The position numbers and the translations under genes were made by a program. From assembly GCA_019745395.1 (NCBI GenBank), contig JAIETG010000001.1, forward strand, positions 1 to 64,000: a stretch of 64,000 nt of DNA, given 5' to 3'. This document shows, one piece after another, positions 37,438-45,731 of this stretch. The DNA is from Rhabdochlamydiaceae bacterium. GTDB lineage: Bacteria; Chlamydiota; Chlamydiia; Chlamydiales; Rhabdochlamydiaceae. The notes beneath the pieces are model-generated. The model made no database searches and was not told the origin of the DNA. It was given only the letters and a program-made list of their open reading frames with translations. Each line of letters opens with the position of its first letter. Positions within the stretch are counted from its first letter, which is position 1.

Positions 37438-38661
37438 ATGAACAGTCGATGGATGTATATTGATTTCAACAGCTATTTTGCGAGTGTAGAGCAACAACTT
37501 GATCCGAAGTTGCGATGTAAGCCTATTGCTGTAATACCGGTAGATACAGAGGCCACTTGCGCTATTGCAGCAAGCTATGAAGCCAAAGCTTTTGGCATAA
37601 AAACCGGCACGCCCATTTGGGAAGCCAAAAAAATGTGTCCCCATCTCATTTGCATCCTAGCAAAACATGAGGCTTATGTAGAGTTTCATGAAAAAATTCT
37701 TAGAGAAATTGATCGACATGTTCCTATCACTAAAGTTTGGTCCATAGATGAAGTGGCCTGTCAACTTATGGATAATGAAAGCGCGAATGCAGAGCAGCTC
37801 GCTGCAAAAATTAAAAAGGGCCTTAAAGAGAATGTCGGAGAGTGTATCCGCTGTTCTATTGGAATCGCTCCCAATCGTTACTTGGCAAAAGTGGCCACAG
37901 ACATGAAAAAACCAGATGGCCTGGTATTTATTAATCAGGAAGATCTTCCTCAAAAACTTCACTCTTTAAAACTACGCGATTTGCCAGGAATCGGAACAAA
38001 TATGGAGATTCGCCTAAAAAGTTGCGGGATTCTCGATATGAAAACGCTTTGTTCCTTGAATTTAGAGCAAATGCGTATAGCTTGGGGAAGTGTAGAAGGA
38101 GAGAAAATGTGGCACCACTTAAAAGGGATCGAGCTTCCGGAGAAAGAAACTCAGCGCAGAAGCTTAGGCCATAGCCAGGTATTGGCACCAGAGCTTAGAA
38201 ATCCAGAAATCGCGCGAATCGTAGGAAGAAAACTTACCACCAAAGCAGCAAGTCGCCTCAGGACAATGAAACTTGTCGCTTCAAAGATGAGTTTATCTAT
38301 AATCTTGGAAGAACAAGGATTTTTTGAGTTACATTCAACTTGTAATCAAGTTGATGACACCATGACATTTTTATCTCTTTTCCAAGACATGTGGAACCAA
38401 AATACCAACCTTACAGCTACTTCGAGAATGAAAAAAATATCTGTTACTTTTTCTAAGCTAGAAAAACCTATAGGCCAACAGTATGATTTTTTTACAGATC
38501 ACTCCAGAGAAAAAAGAAAAAAAATCTCTCAGACATTGGATTTAATTAATCAAAAATATGGAAAAAATTCTGCCGTCTTTGGGATCCTCCCCGACAAATC
38601 TTTTTCGGGGGCAAAAATCGCTTTTAGCAGAATTCCCGAAAAAGAGGAGTTCTTTGAATAA
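37438..38661 (+). CDS. Y-family DNA polymerase (DinB/UmuC-like)
   Basis: 407 residues from the ATG at 37438; an in-frame TTG at 37417 is less likely. The palm begins YIDFNSYFASVEQQ with the first acidic ligand; the second catalytic segment reads VWSIDEVACQL in place of the usual SIDEAFLD, so Asp and Glu are kept. Helix-hairpin-helix LRDLPGIGTNMEIRLKSCGI follows, then the little finger. It copies damaged DNA with low fidelity. Whether it is closer to DinB (Pol IV) or to UmuC-like enzymes cannot be settled by eye, and no UmuD-like or RecA neighbour is present. Confidence 0.87.
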   Translation: MNSRWMYIDFNSYFASVEQQLDPKLRCKPIAVIPVDTEATCAIAASYEAKAFGIKTGTPIWEAKKMCPHLICILAKHEAYVEFHEKILREIDRHVPITKVWSIDEVACQLMDNESANAEQLAAKIKKGLKENVGECIRCSIGIAPNRYLAKVATDMKKPDGLVFINQEDLPQKLHSLKLRDLPGIGTNMEIRLKSCGILDMKTLCSLNLEQMRIAWGSVEGEKMWHHLKGIELPEKETQRRSLGHSQVLAPELRNPEIARIVGRKLTTKAASRLRTMKLVASKMSLSIILEEQGFFELHSTCNQVDDTMTFLSLFQDMWNQNTNLTATSRMKKISVTFSKLEKPIGQQYDFFTDHSREKRKKISQTLDLINQKYGKNSAVFGILPDKSFSGAKIAFSRIPEKEEFFE

Positions 38662-39035
38662 TTTTCGATAATGCACAGCAAATCAAAATCTTAAGCCCCA
38701 AAGCTTCCGTTATTGTAATCATTTACGCTTCTTTATAAAGAGTATCGTCTGATACGTAAGAATGAACTCACACTTTGACGGCAAGCCTTTTAACCTTAGT
38801 ATTAAAAAGATTTCCTCGGAATGATTCTGCTTTTACAAACTCCGCGCACTTCAAGACTTACATCGCAATGTAAACAGCTTACCCTCTAGCTCCAACAAAT
38901 TAAAAATATATTTTTATTGTATTTCGTGTTTTTTATATTACACATCACAACAACAATCAAAAGTTAAATAATTATTTAACAAATAGTTTCCTTCATGATA
39001 TGTTTAAGATAAACAAAACAAACAGGAGGTTAATT
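38662..39035. other. gene-free stretch, AT-rich
   Basis: I see no convincing gene or RNA. The last 130 nt before the DUF892 gene are very AT-rich and probably hold its promoter, but no clear boxes stand out. Confidence 0.5.
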
Positions 39036-39545
39036 ATGAAAAATTTTCATGATCTTTTTATTCACGAATTAAGTGATATATATAGCGCAGAATTACAAAT
39101 AGACAAGGCTCTTCCAGAACTTATAAAAAAAGCACATTCCAAAGAATTAAAAGAAGCTCTTCATAAAAATCATTTAGAAACCAAAAAACAAATCAAAAGG
39201 CTTGATGAAATTGCGGATGAACTAAACGTAAATTTAGAGGGTAAAAAATGTGATGCAATAGAAAACATTCTTCGAGAAGGGCATAAATTTTTGCTGGCTC
39301 ATTTCCCCCATGAAATCTCAGATGCTGCAATCATTAGCAGCGCTCAAAGAGTCGAACACTATGAAATATCTGTTTATGGAACATTAAAATCTTTTGCAAA
39401 GCATCTAGAATTAAAAAATCCAGAAAAGCTTTTAAATGAAACGTTTGAAGAGGAAGAAAATGCAGACAAAACACTGAACAATATTGCTTACGGAACATTA
39501 TTTTCTAAGGGCATCAATAAGGAAGCTGCAAGAAAAACTGCCTAA
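39036..39545 (+). CDS. YciF/YciE-type DUF892 ferritin-like protein
   Basis: 169 residues from the ATG at 39036, which has CAGGAGG seven bases upstream. It starts FHDLFIHELSDIYSAELQIDKALPELIKKA and keeps the helical Glu/His pattern of the DUF892 four-helix bundle (E at the start of helix 1, KNHLETKKQI, AQRVEHYEI, NETFEEEENADKTL), which can bind a di-iron centre as in ferritins. YciF-like proteins are induced by osmotic and other stresses in other bacteria; the biochemical role is uncertain. It is a single gene with no close neighbour. Confidence 0.88.
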   Translation: MKNFHDLFIHELSDIYSAELQIDKALPELIKKAHSKELKEALHKNHLETKKQIKRLDEIADELNVNLEGKKCDAIENILREGHKFLLAHFPHEISDAAIISSAQRVEHYEISVYGTLKSFAKHLELKNPEKLLNETFEEEENADKTLNNIAYGTLFSKGINKEAARKTA

Positions 39546-39639
39546 ATAGTTCCTTCTCAAAAAAGATAAGATAAACCGAGGGGAATTTTTCGATGCGGCT
39601 TTAAAACTTGAATTGGAAAATTTCCCCTCTTCTGATATT

Positions 39640-39798
39640 TACTCCTCCTATCGCATAAAGTAGATAACACTTGTTTTTGCCTTTATAGATCTTCTTTTTG
39701 TCAGGCAGAACTTCCCCAGATTTTTCCCATCTTTAGAGAGTTTGAACTGTCACACCTAGAATTCTAGCAGCCTAGCCGGTTTCAATAAATCTATTCAT
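39640..39798 (-). pseudogene. relic of IS607-type recombinase (MerR-like HTH fragment)
   Basis: Read on the minus strand from 39798 this is MNRFIETG-stop-AARILGVTVQTL-stop-RWEKSGEVLPDKKK, the MerR-like helix-turn-helix that opens IS607-type serine recombinases and related regulators, interrupted by two stop codons. No catalytic domain follows. It marks a vanished mobile element or regulator in the gap before the symporter gene. Confidence 0.55.
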
Positions 39799-40014
39799 AT
39801 AAATAGATATCACTATTGCTATCAACAATCAAAGTGGCTGAAAAAATTAATGAAGGAGTGAATGCAAAGGCAATTGTTTTATAAAAATGTGAAGTCATGA
39901 GCATTCAGTTTTCTCCTTTTCAATAAGATCCAAGAACCACGTTACAAAAAAAATTTTTACAAGCAAACTTGTAATTAATCCATTTTTTTTAACCTTACCC
40001 TTAAAAATCATCCC

Positions 40015-40045
40015 TTGCAAATAATACTGCCGCTTATCTTATAAT
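40015..40045 (+). promoter_or_regulatory. predicted symporter promoter with about 120-nt leader
   Basis: TTGCAA at 40015-40020 and a perfect TATAAT at 40040-40045 (19-nt spacer) precede the symporter gene. The leader between about 40052 and 40172 contains a GC-richer block (CCGCCTTGGCGCGG) that can form a short hairpin. Confidence 0.45.
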
Positions 40046-40172
40046 GAGCTCATGAACAGTTTCCTTTTTTATACATGCTTTTTGTCCTCTTCTCGTTCGT
40101 CCGCCTTGGCGCGGTAACTTGCTTTTTTTCGTCCACTTTACTTTTTAAAAATCAAAAACTAACGAGTTGTTT

Positions 40173-41501
40173 ATGGATCTTTTTACACATTTAAGTCATG
40201 TCAATCATCTTTTCACACTCCTCATCATCTTTCCTGCAGTGATTGCCATAGGATTTTATCTCACCTTAAAACTCCGCTTTGTTCAGCTAACACATTTGAA
40301 AAAAAGTTTTCTATGTTTTACCAAAAACAATTCAGAAAGCGACGGCAATATTAGCCGATTTCGAGCTGTCTGCTCTGTTCTGGCCGGAAACCTCGGCACC
40401 GGAAACATTTCTGGAATGGCTGTTGCCATCGCTACAGGAGGCCCGGGAGCCCTTGTCTGGATGTGGGTCATGGTCTTTTTTGGCTCTGTCATTCAATTCG
40501 TCAGCTGCGTTCTTGGGGTGTCTTACAGAAAAAAAACAGAATCTGGCGAATACGTCGGAGGCCCCATGTACTATCTTGAGCGCGGCCTTGGCCTTAGAAA
40601 AACAGGCGTTTTATTTGCCGCTTTGGCAATCTTCGGAGCTATCGCGATCGGCAACCTGGCTCAAATCAACTCTGTCGTACTTCCTCTTCAAAAACTCGGA
40701 CTCAACCCCTTATATTGCAGTTTAGGCATAGCTGTTGCTCTTGGACTCACAGTCCTTGGAGGGATTCAGCGTATTTCCAACTTCGCCTCATACATCATTC
40801 CCTTAAAAGCATTCCTCTATCTCGGAACTGCGCTCGTTATTCTTGTCATGCATTATGAAACAATCATTCCCGCATTGAAACTTATGTTTCACGAGGCTTT
40901 TGACATATCTGCCTTTATAGGAGGGGTAGCTGGCACTGGCATGATGAAAGCTATTACAACCGGATTTGATAGAGGACTTTTTGCAACAGATGCAGGGCTT
41001 GGAATTGTACCAATCCTTCAAGCGAGTGCAAAATCAGAACACCCTGTAGTCGATGGGATTGCATCCCTTCTATCCCCTCTGATCGTAATGATCGTGTGTA
41101 GCGCAACGGGTCTTGTATTAATTGTTACAGGAGCCTACCTTGAGCCACATTTACAAAGCACAAACATGGTGACCCACGCCTTTTCCCAAGGCCTCAATCA
41201 TCCTATTGGTGGATATATCGTAATCATCGCGCTTATACTGTTTGCATTTACAACCATTATGGCATGGTGCTACTGCGGAGAAAAAGCATTAAACTTTATT
41301 GTAGGCAAAGAAAAAGCGCATTTATTTCGCTATTTCTACATCGCTATGGTCCCTATCGGAAGTTTATTAAAAGTTGATATCATCTGGATTCTTGCCGATG
41401 TTGCAGTATCTCTGATGCTAACCATCAACCTAATCGGAATCGTTGGATTATCCAACCGCGTAATCCACTCGACAAAAGAATATAGATCTGTTCAAAATTA
41501 A
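40173..41501 (+). CDS. sodium:alanine/glycine symporter (AGCS family)
   Basis: 442 residues from the ATG at 40173; the frame also opens six bases earlier at a TTG. About ten transmembrane segments can be traced. The family signature GNLGTGNISGMAVAIATGGPGALVWMW lies near residue 75 and GDxxxxDAGLGIVPILQASAKSEHP near 270. It imports small amino acids, probably alanine or glycine, with sodium, in the inner membrane; useful to an intracellular parasite and also as a supply of D-Ala precursors. A strong hairpin follows the stop. Confidence 0.93.
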   Translation: MDLFTHLSHVNHLFTLLIIFPAVIAIGFYLTLKLRFVQLTHLKKSFLCFTKNNSESDGNISRFRAVCSVLAGNLGTGNISGMAVAIATGGPGALVWMWVMVFFGSVIQFVSCVLGVSYRKKTESGEYVGGPMYYLERGLGLRKTGVLFAALAIFGAIAIGNLAQINSVVLPLQKLGLNPLYCSLGIAVALGLTVLGGIQRISNFASYIIPLKAFLYLGTALVILVMHYETIIPALKLMFHEAFDISAFIGGVAGTGMMKAITTGFDRGLFATDAGLGIVPILQASAKSEHPVVDGIASLLSPLIVMIVCSATGLVLIVTGAYLEPHLQSTNMVTHAFSQGLNHPIGGYIVIIALILFAFTTIMAWCYCGEKALNFIVGKEKAHLFRYFYIAMVPIGSLLKVDIIWILADVAVSLMLTINLIGIVGLSNRVIHSTKEYRSVQN

Positions 41502-41516
41502 TAATCTTTTTATGAT

Positions 41517-41558
41517 AGGCAAAAGCTCTTAGATAGAAATCTCTAAGAGCTTTTGCCT
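41517..41558. terminator. terminator between the symporter and the CHAP gene
   Basis: A perfect 17-bp stem (41517-41533 with 41542-41558) around an 8-nt loop between two convergent genes. T-runs are short, so it may also act simply as an mRNA end-stabilising hairpin. Confidence 0.75.
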
Positions 41559-41564
41559 TAAATA

Positions 41565-42191
41565 TTATGAAGCGAAACGCACCCATCCAATCAGCGAATC
41601 ATCAAAAATTCGATAGCCACCTTCTTCATCTTTATCTAGCAACAACCGACGAGAGTAGTTTGCCCCATCCCAAAGACTATTAAAGTAATTTTGTTCTGCA
41701 ATAGTAATAAAGTTATCACCGACACTCACAACCACAGCTACATGACCTGTTACTGACAAGTCCGTACTATAGATTAGTAAATCACCTATCTGCGGCGGCG
41801 TTTTAGAGATCTTATTTTTATATTGCAGCAACGGGACTTGCTGATCAGTATCCACTTGCTGACCATGCTTTAAGTCCCAAATATGATAAGCATATGTAAC
41901 ATCAGCAAATGTCACATTTTTATTATCAATAAGCCATCTTCTTGCATATTCAACACACTGCCACTTCATACCGCTTATTATTTTTTTATTCGCATTTTTC
42001 AACAAAACATAGTTATTTTCATTAGTAACGCAATCGCCATTGCAATTACTATATGCTTTAGTCAAGTATGACTGTCCAATACATGACCCTAATTCAGTAT
42101 GACACTTTTCTGTAGAAGGCTTCTCTACAGACGTCGAAGAATATCCGTTCATAGAAAAAGCAATCAAAGAAAAAGCAACAAAATATTTCAC
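41565..42191 (-). CDS. exported CHAP-type amidase, glutathionylspermidine amidase-like
   Basis: 208 residues from the GTG at 42191, with GGTGAT just upstream. A signal peptide (VAFSLIAFSMNGYSS) is followed by a Cys-rich linker (CHTELGSC, NCNGDC). The CHAP domain shows KWQCVEYARRWL with the catalytic Cys, PQIGDLLIYS, TGHVAVVVSV with the catalytic His, and IAEQNYFNSLW, NYSRRL, LIGWVRF, which are closest to the amidase half of glutathionylspermidine synthetase/amidase. Such enzymes hydrolyse peptide amide bonds; exported CHAP proteins often cut peptidoglycan peptides. The substrate here is open. The four extra Cys are unusual. Confidence 0.8.
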   Translation of the reverse strand: MKYFVAFSLIAFSMNGYSSTSVEKPSTEKCHTELGSCIGQSYLTKAYSNCNGDCVTNENNYVLLKNANKKIISGMKWQCVEYARRWLIDNKNVTFADVTYAYHIWDLKHGQQVDTDQQVPLLQYKNKISKTPPQIGDLLIYSTDLSVTGHVAVVVSVGDNFITIAEQNYFNSLWDGANYSRRLLLDKDEEGGYRIFDDSLIGWVRFAS

Positions 42192-42356
42192 AATTATCAC
42201 CAAATTAATATAATAAAATAATTTTCAGAGGAACACTTTAACATCCATTCACAAAAAAAACAAAGTTTTTAAATTATTCTGCAATCCCAAAAAATACAGT
42301 TATCCTTGGTACATTTCCTCTAGCAATTTAAGTGATATTGATGCGATCTTGGAAAG

Positions 42357-42812
42357 ATGCCAAAACACAGACCAAACAAGATATGGATAGATGGGGATGC
42401 TTGTCCTAAAGCTGTTAAAGAAATAGTTTTCAAGACAAGCCATCGATTGAATATAAACGTTGTATTAGTAGCCAACTCCTATCAATTTATTCCTCACAGC
42501 GATCTCATACGATTGATGGTTGTACACAAGGGATTTGATGCAGCCGATCAACACATTATTGATCAGGTCGAAATTCACGATATAGTCATTACGGCTGACA
42601 TTCCACTAGCTGCAAAAGTTTTGGAAAAAAAGGCTATCGCGATCAACCCTAGAGGCGAAATTTATACAGCCAATACTATTGGTTCGATTTTATCCATGCG
42701 TGATTTTATGAAAGGGCTTCGGGATGCTGGGACAATTACTGGAGGCCCTGCACCATTTGGCCCCAAAGATGTTAAGCAATTTGCCGATTCTCTGAATAAA
42801 CTCACCTCTTAA
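42357..42812 (+). CDS. YaiI/YqxD family protein (UPF0178)
   Basis: 151 residues covering the whole family: KIWIDGDACPKAVKEIV at the start, HKGFDAADQHII, VITADIPLAAKVLEKKA and the C-terminal TGGPAPFGPKDVKQFADSLNKL. The DGD and TAD acidic clusters resemble PIN-like nuclease folds, but the biochemical role of the family is not established. It lies alone between the divergent CHAP gene and the 42875 gene. Confidence 0.92.
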   Translation: MPKHRPNKIWIDGDACPKAVKEIVFKTSHRLNINVVLVANSYQFIPHSDLIRLMVVHKGFDAADQHIIDQVEIHDIVITADIPLAAKVLEKKAIAINPRGEIYTANTIGSILSMRDFMKGLRDAGTITGGPAPFGPKDVKQFADSLNKLTS

Positions 42813-42874
42813 ATTTGAATTTCTTATTCAAAACTTACCTTCCCTAATTAAAGTGAATTTTGTACAGTTCGGAT

Positions 42875-43528
42875 ATGGATCTACTCATTGCTGGAAACGT
42901 TCAAACTATTCTTAGCGGACATGTCTCGCCCGAAAGTCTTTGCCCTATTTCTGTTGAAAAAATGCCCTATGCTTTAGGAGGTGCAGAAATTCCCGACTCC
43001 AACTTATCCATAGGAGAAACGATCATTTACGAAGGTGTAGGCCATATTTTCACATTAAAAAAAACATGGGAAGAAAAACAGACTCTTCAAGCCGCCTTTC
43101 TTATGGGAATACCAAAAAAACCAAAAACGTTATTACAGATCCGACATAAACAAGAAATCCAAGCGCTGTATCAAGACCTTATTAAAAACTACCCAACCGG
43201 ATTTGCCATTGTAGGCACCGCAACGTTTTCCAAGCTTTCTGTAGCTTATTTAAAACTCTCCCCTATCTACCAAGAAAACATTAACGCTCATCAGGACAAA
43301 TATTGGAACCAAGAAAATTTTAACGATCGCAAGGCTAACCTCTTCGGAGTTGTTTTATCCAAACCAGATCCTCGCGCCTTCTACGACAACCCTAACGAAA
43401 AAAATCCAGATGTTTTACTTTCTCACACACATGTGCTATCTCCTTTAGCACGTCATCTTCTTACCCACTCCGAACTCTCCTCAGGGACTTTTTGGATTGA
43501 AGCAATTGATCACATTAGATCCTATTAA
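42875..43528 (+). CDS. hypothetical protein, unknown
   Basis: 217 residues from the ATG at 42875; a TTG five codons earlier is also in frame. No signal peptide or membrane segment is present. The chain is mixed alpha/beta, with SLSIGETIIYEGVGHIFTLKK in the first third, an alanine-rich segment FAIVGTATFSKLSVAYLKL in the middle, and PDVLLSHTHVLSPLARHLLTHSELSSGTFWI near the end, containing several His that could bind metal. It follows the YaiI gene by 62 nt. I recognise no family. Confidence 0.65.
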   Translation: MDLLIAGNVQTILSGHVSPESLCPISVEKMPYALGGAEIPDSNLSIGETIIYEGVGHIFTLKKTWEEKQTLQAAFLMGIPKKPKTLLQIRHKQEIQALYQDLIKNYPTGFAIVGTATFSKLSVAYLKLSPIYQENINAHQDKYWNQENFNDRKANLFGVVLSKPDPRAFYDNPNEKNPDVLLSHTHVLSPLARHLLTHSELSSGTFWIEAIDHIRSY

Positions 43529-43633
43529 TATTCAAAAAATCCGCCCTTCATAACAGTCATTATTTTTTTGACAAAAAAACTAAAATTCCTCTACACCTGT
43601 AATTTATTCTTTTATTTTTCAGAAGGATTGATC

Positions 43634-45688
43634 GTGAAAAAAAACTACTGCTTTGCAATGACTGCTCTTAGTCTTTTATGTTTTTCGGGCTTACAAGCTA
43701 TTCCTGAAGTGCTAACCCAAGCTGTTTTATCACCCGTACCTGTACAAAATTATGTTCCCGCGGTCATTGTCAATCACACCACGGAGCCAGTTTATCTTGT
43801 GCTGACCACCCTAGATAGTAATGGCATCCCTTGTTTTCTTCGTCCTAGCTCCTCTACAGGAATTTGTTCCTATGAATATCCCCATGCAGACGGGACCAAT
43901 GGTTCTGTCGAAAACAGTGTATTACTCTCCAATTTACCACAAGCTTCAGGAACTGGTCTTAATCCTGCCTATCTCATCTACATACCTGTTAACTCTAGCG
44001 CACGGTCCTATTTTTCTATCGGGAAACCGATGCATTTAAGCACTACATACAGTCCGGCAAAAGCTCTTATAGCCATTAATAGCCCCGCACCTAATTCCTT
44101 AAATGACCCTAATATTTGGACTCCATATCAAGACTTTGAATTTGGATTCGGCATCAGCGATACAGATTCTTCTACCAGTGTTTATATGAACATGTCGTAC
44201 GTTGACTATTTTTGCATCCCCTATCGTTTATCCGCCAAATCCTACCAAGGACTTGCCATCGATCCTCCAATTGCCGGGTACGCTTCAGGAATGCCGGCAG
44301 GATCCACACAAACATCTGTCTTAACAGCTGTGAACAATGTTCTAAACCCATTAGTAAATACTCAATACCCATACCAAGACACCTGGGGTTCTTTACCGTT
44401 TCAGTTCTATCCAAACCCTTATACAAGTTCTGCAGGAGGCGGAACTGTACGTCTTTTAGCAGCAAAAAACAGCACCGCGTTAGGAAGAACTTTTTCAGGG
44501 GGAATTCCTACAATTAACTCTTTCCCCAGCGACTATCTAACCAATGCTAGTGTAGGACCCTCTGACTCAGGAATCTACTACATGCAAAACCTTTACAACT
44601 ATTATTTAGCAAGCAACAGTAACGCCTATTCCCCTCTATGGACCGTGATCACTCCAGCTGCTGGACTTGTAGAGTACAAGGTCTACTCTGATCCAAACAC
44701 TCCTGGGCAACTTAATTTCGAAGCTTATGAAACTGACGGAGTCACCAGGAACTCTGCAAACGATACCAACGTAAATCTTTATACAATTGCTCTAGGTGAT
44801 TTTCTGAGTGGAAATATCACTTTTGCCAATGGATTTACAAACGCCAATCCCATTGGTGCTGAACTCGGAAAACTTCTCTCTGCGTTGTTTGACATAGAGC
44901 AACTTCCTTTAATGGTTGCCACCACAAATCTCAAACCTTTTTACAATGCTTTCGATTATAAAGCTTTGGGGGTAAATCATGGCGGATACACCGACATCAG
45001 TTACTTCCCAAATCCAGCCAGTAATGGAGCGCAACCCGCATATAACTTGTATGACCAAGCCTTGCACTTGCAAGAGCTTGGAGCCGGGACACTTCCTAAC
45101 AACCCTCTTTTAGGAGTTGGATATTGCTTTGATTATGATGACTTGCTTGGAATGGATGGCACCATTTCTGGACTTCCCATCCAAGATAAATATGGAAATC
45201 CTTCCCAAGTTCCTGGAGCTGCCAATCCTTATGTGGTCATGGTATTGGGAGCTATGAACGGAACTATCCCTGATTTAACAGACCCCTATTACTACAGTGT
45301 GACGATCGGGCCTGCAGCAGACGGAGCTCAAGTTGTTTTCACCTATAATGGAGGATCGACGACAGCAACAGCAACAGGCACCACTGCAATTCCTGGGCAA
45401 ATATTCGGAGGGACTCCCATTACAGGAGGATCTTCTGACTATCTTCATGCAACATTTACTTTCAACGGCATAAACTACGTATTTAACATTAATCTACTCG
45501 GACAAGTGGTTATTCCAACTACCGGAGGCACTAATAGCGGTACTTATCCCACCTTTTCTGCAGCAGATCAAGCGTTTCAATCCAATTTCACTTTTACTGT
45601 TACTAGCCCCGGGCATGCTGGAACTTCAATAGATCCAATTCCAATTACGCTCCAATTTAACAGTTCCCCTCCAGGGTGGGAAGGATAG
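43634..45688 (+). CDS. secreted GH64-like (beta-1,3-glucanase family) protein
   Basis: 684 residues from the GTG at 43634 (AGAAGGA upstream); the earlier in-frame start would place extra residues before the signal peptide (KNYCFAMTALSLLCFSGLQA). The core shows a thaumatin-like beta fold with DFEFGFGISD, VYMNMSYVDYFCIPYRLS and YCFDYDDLLGMDGTISG, patterns I associate with GH64-type glucanases. A Gly/Thr-rich repeat region with beta-sandwich pattern (VTIGPAADGAQVVFTYNGG) closes it. It lies 43 nt before the autotransporter at 45732 and is probably cotranscribed. Glucan cleavage would be odd for an animal-cell parasite; binding is an alternative. Confidence 0.55.
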   Translation: MKKNYCFAMTALSLLCFSGLQAIPEVLTQAVLSPVPVQNYVPAVIVNHTTEPVYLVLTTLDSNGIPCFLRPSSSTGICSYEYPHADGTNGSVENSVLLSNLPQASGTGLNPAYLIYIPVNSSARSYFSIGKPMHLSTTYSPAKALIAINSPAPNSLNDPNIWTPYQDFEFGFGISDTDSSTSVYMNMSYVDYFCIPYRLSAKSYQGLAIDPPIAGYASGMPAGSTQTSVLTAVNNVLNPLVNTQYPYQDTWGSLPFQFYPNPYTSSAGGGTVRLLAAKNSTALGRTFSGGIPTINSFPSDYLTNASVGPSDSGIYYMQNLYNYYLASNSNAYSPLWTVITPAAGLVEYKVYSDPNTPGQLNFEAYETDGVTRNSANDTNVNLYTIALGDFLSGNITFANGFTNANPIGAELGKLLSALFDIEQLPLMVATTNLKPFYNAFDYKALGVNHGGYTDISYFPNPASNGAQPAYNLYDQALHLQELGAGTLPNNPLLGVGYCFDYDDLLGMDGTISGLPIQDKYGNPSQVPGAANPYVVMVLGAMNGTIPDLTDPYYYSVTIGPAADGAQVVFTYNGGSTTATATGTTAIPGQIFGGTPITGGSSDYLHATFTFNGINYVFNINLLGQVVIPTTGGTNSGTYPTFSAADQAFQSNFTFTVTSPGHAGTSIDPIPITLQFNSSPPGWEG

Positions 45689-45731
45689 TCCGCAGGAAAA
45701 AAAACATTACTAAAAACACAGGAAAAATTTC

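Noticed and set aside
40052-40172. Riboswitch in the symporter leader
   Set aside because: Only one short hairpin is visible and no known aptamer core could be recognised.
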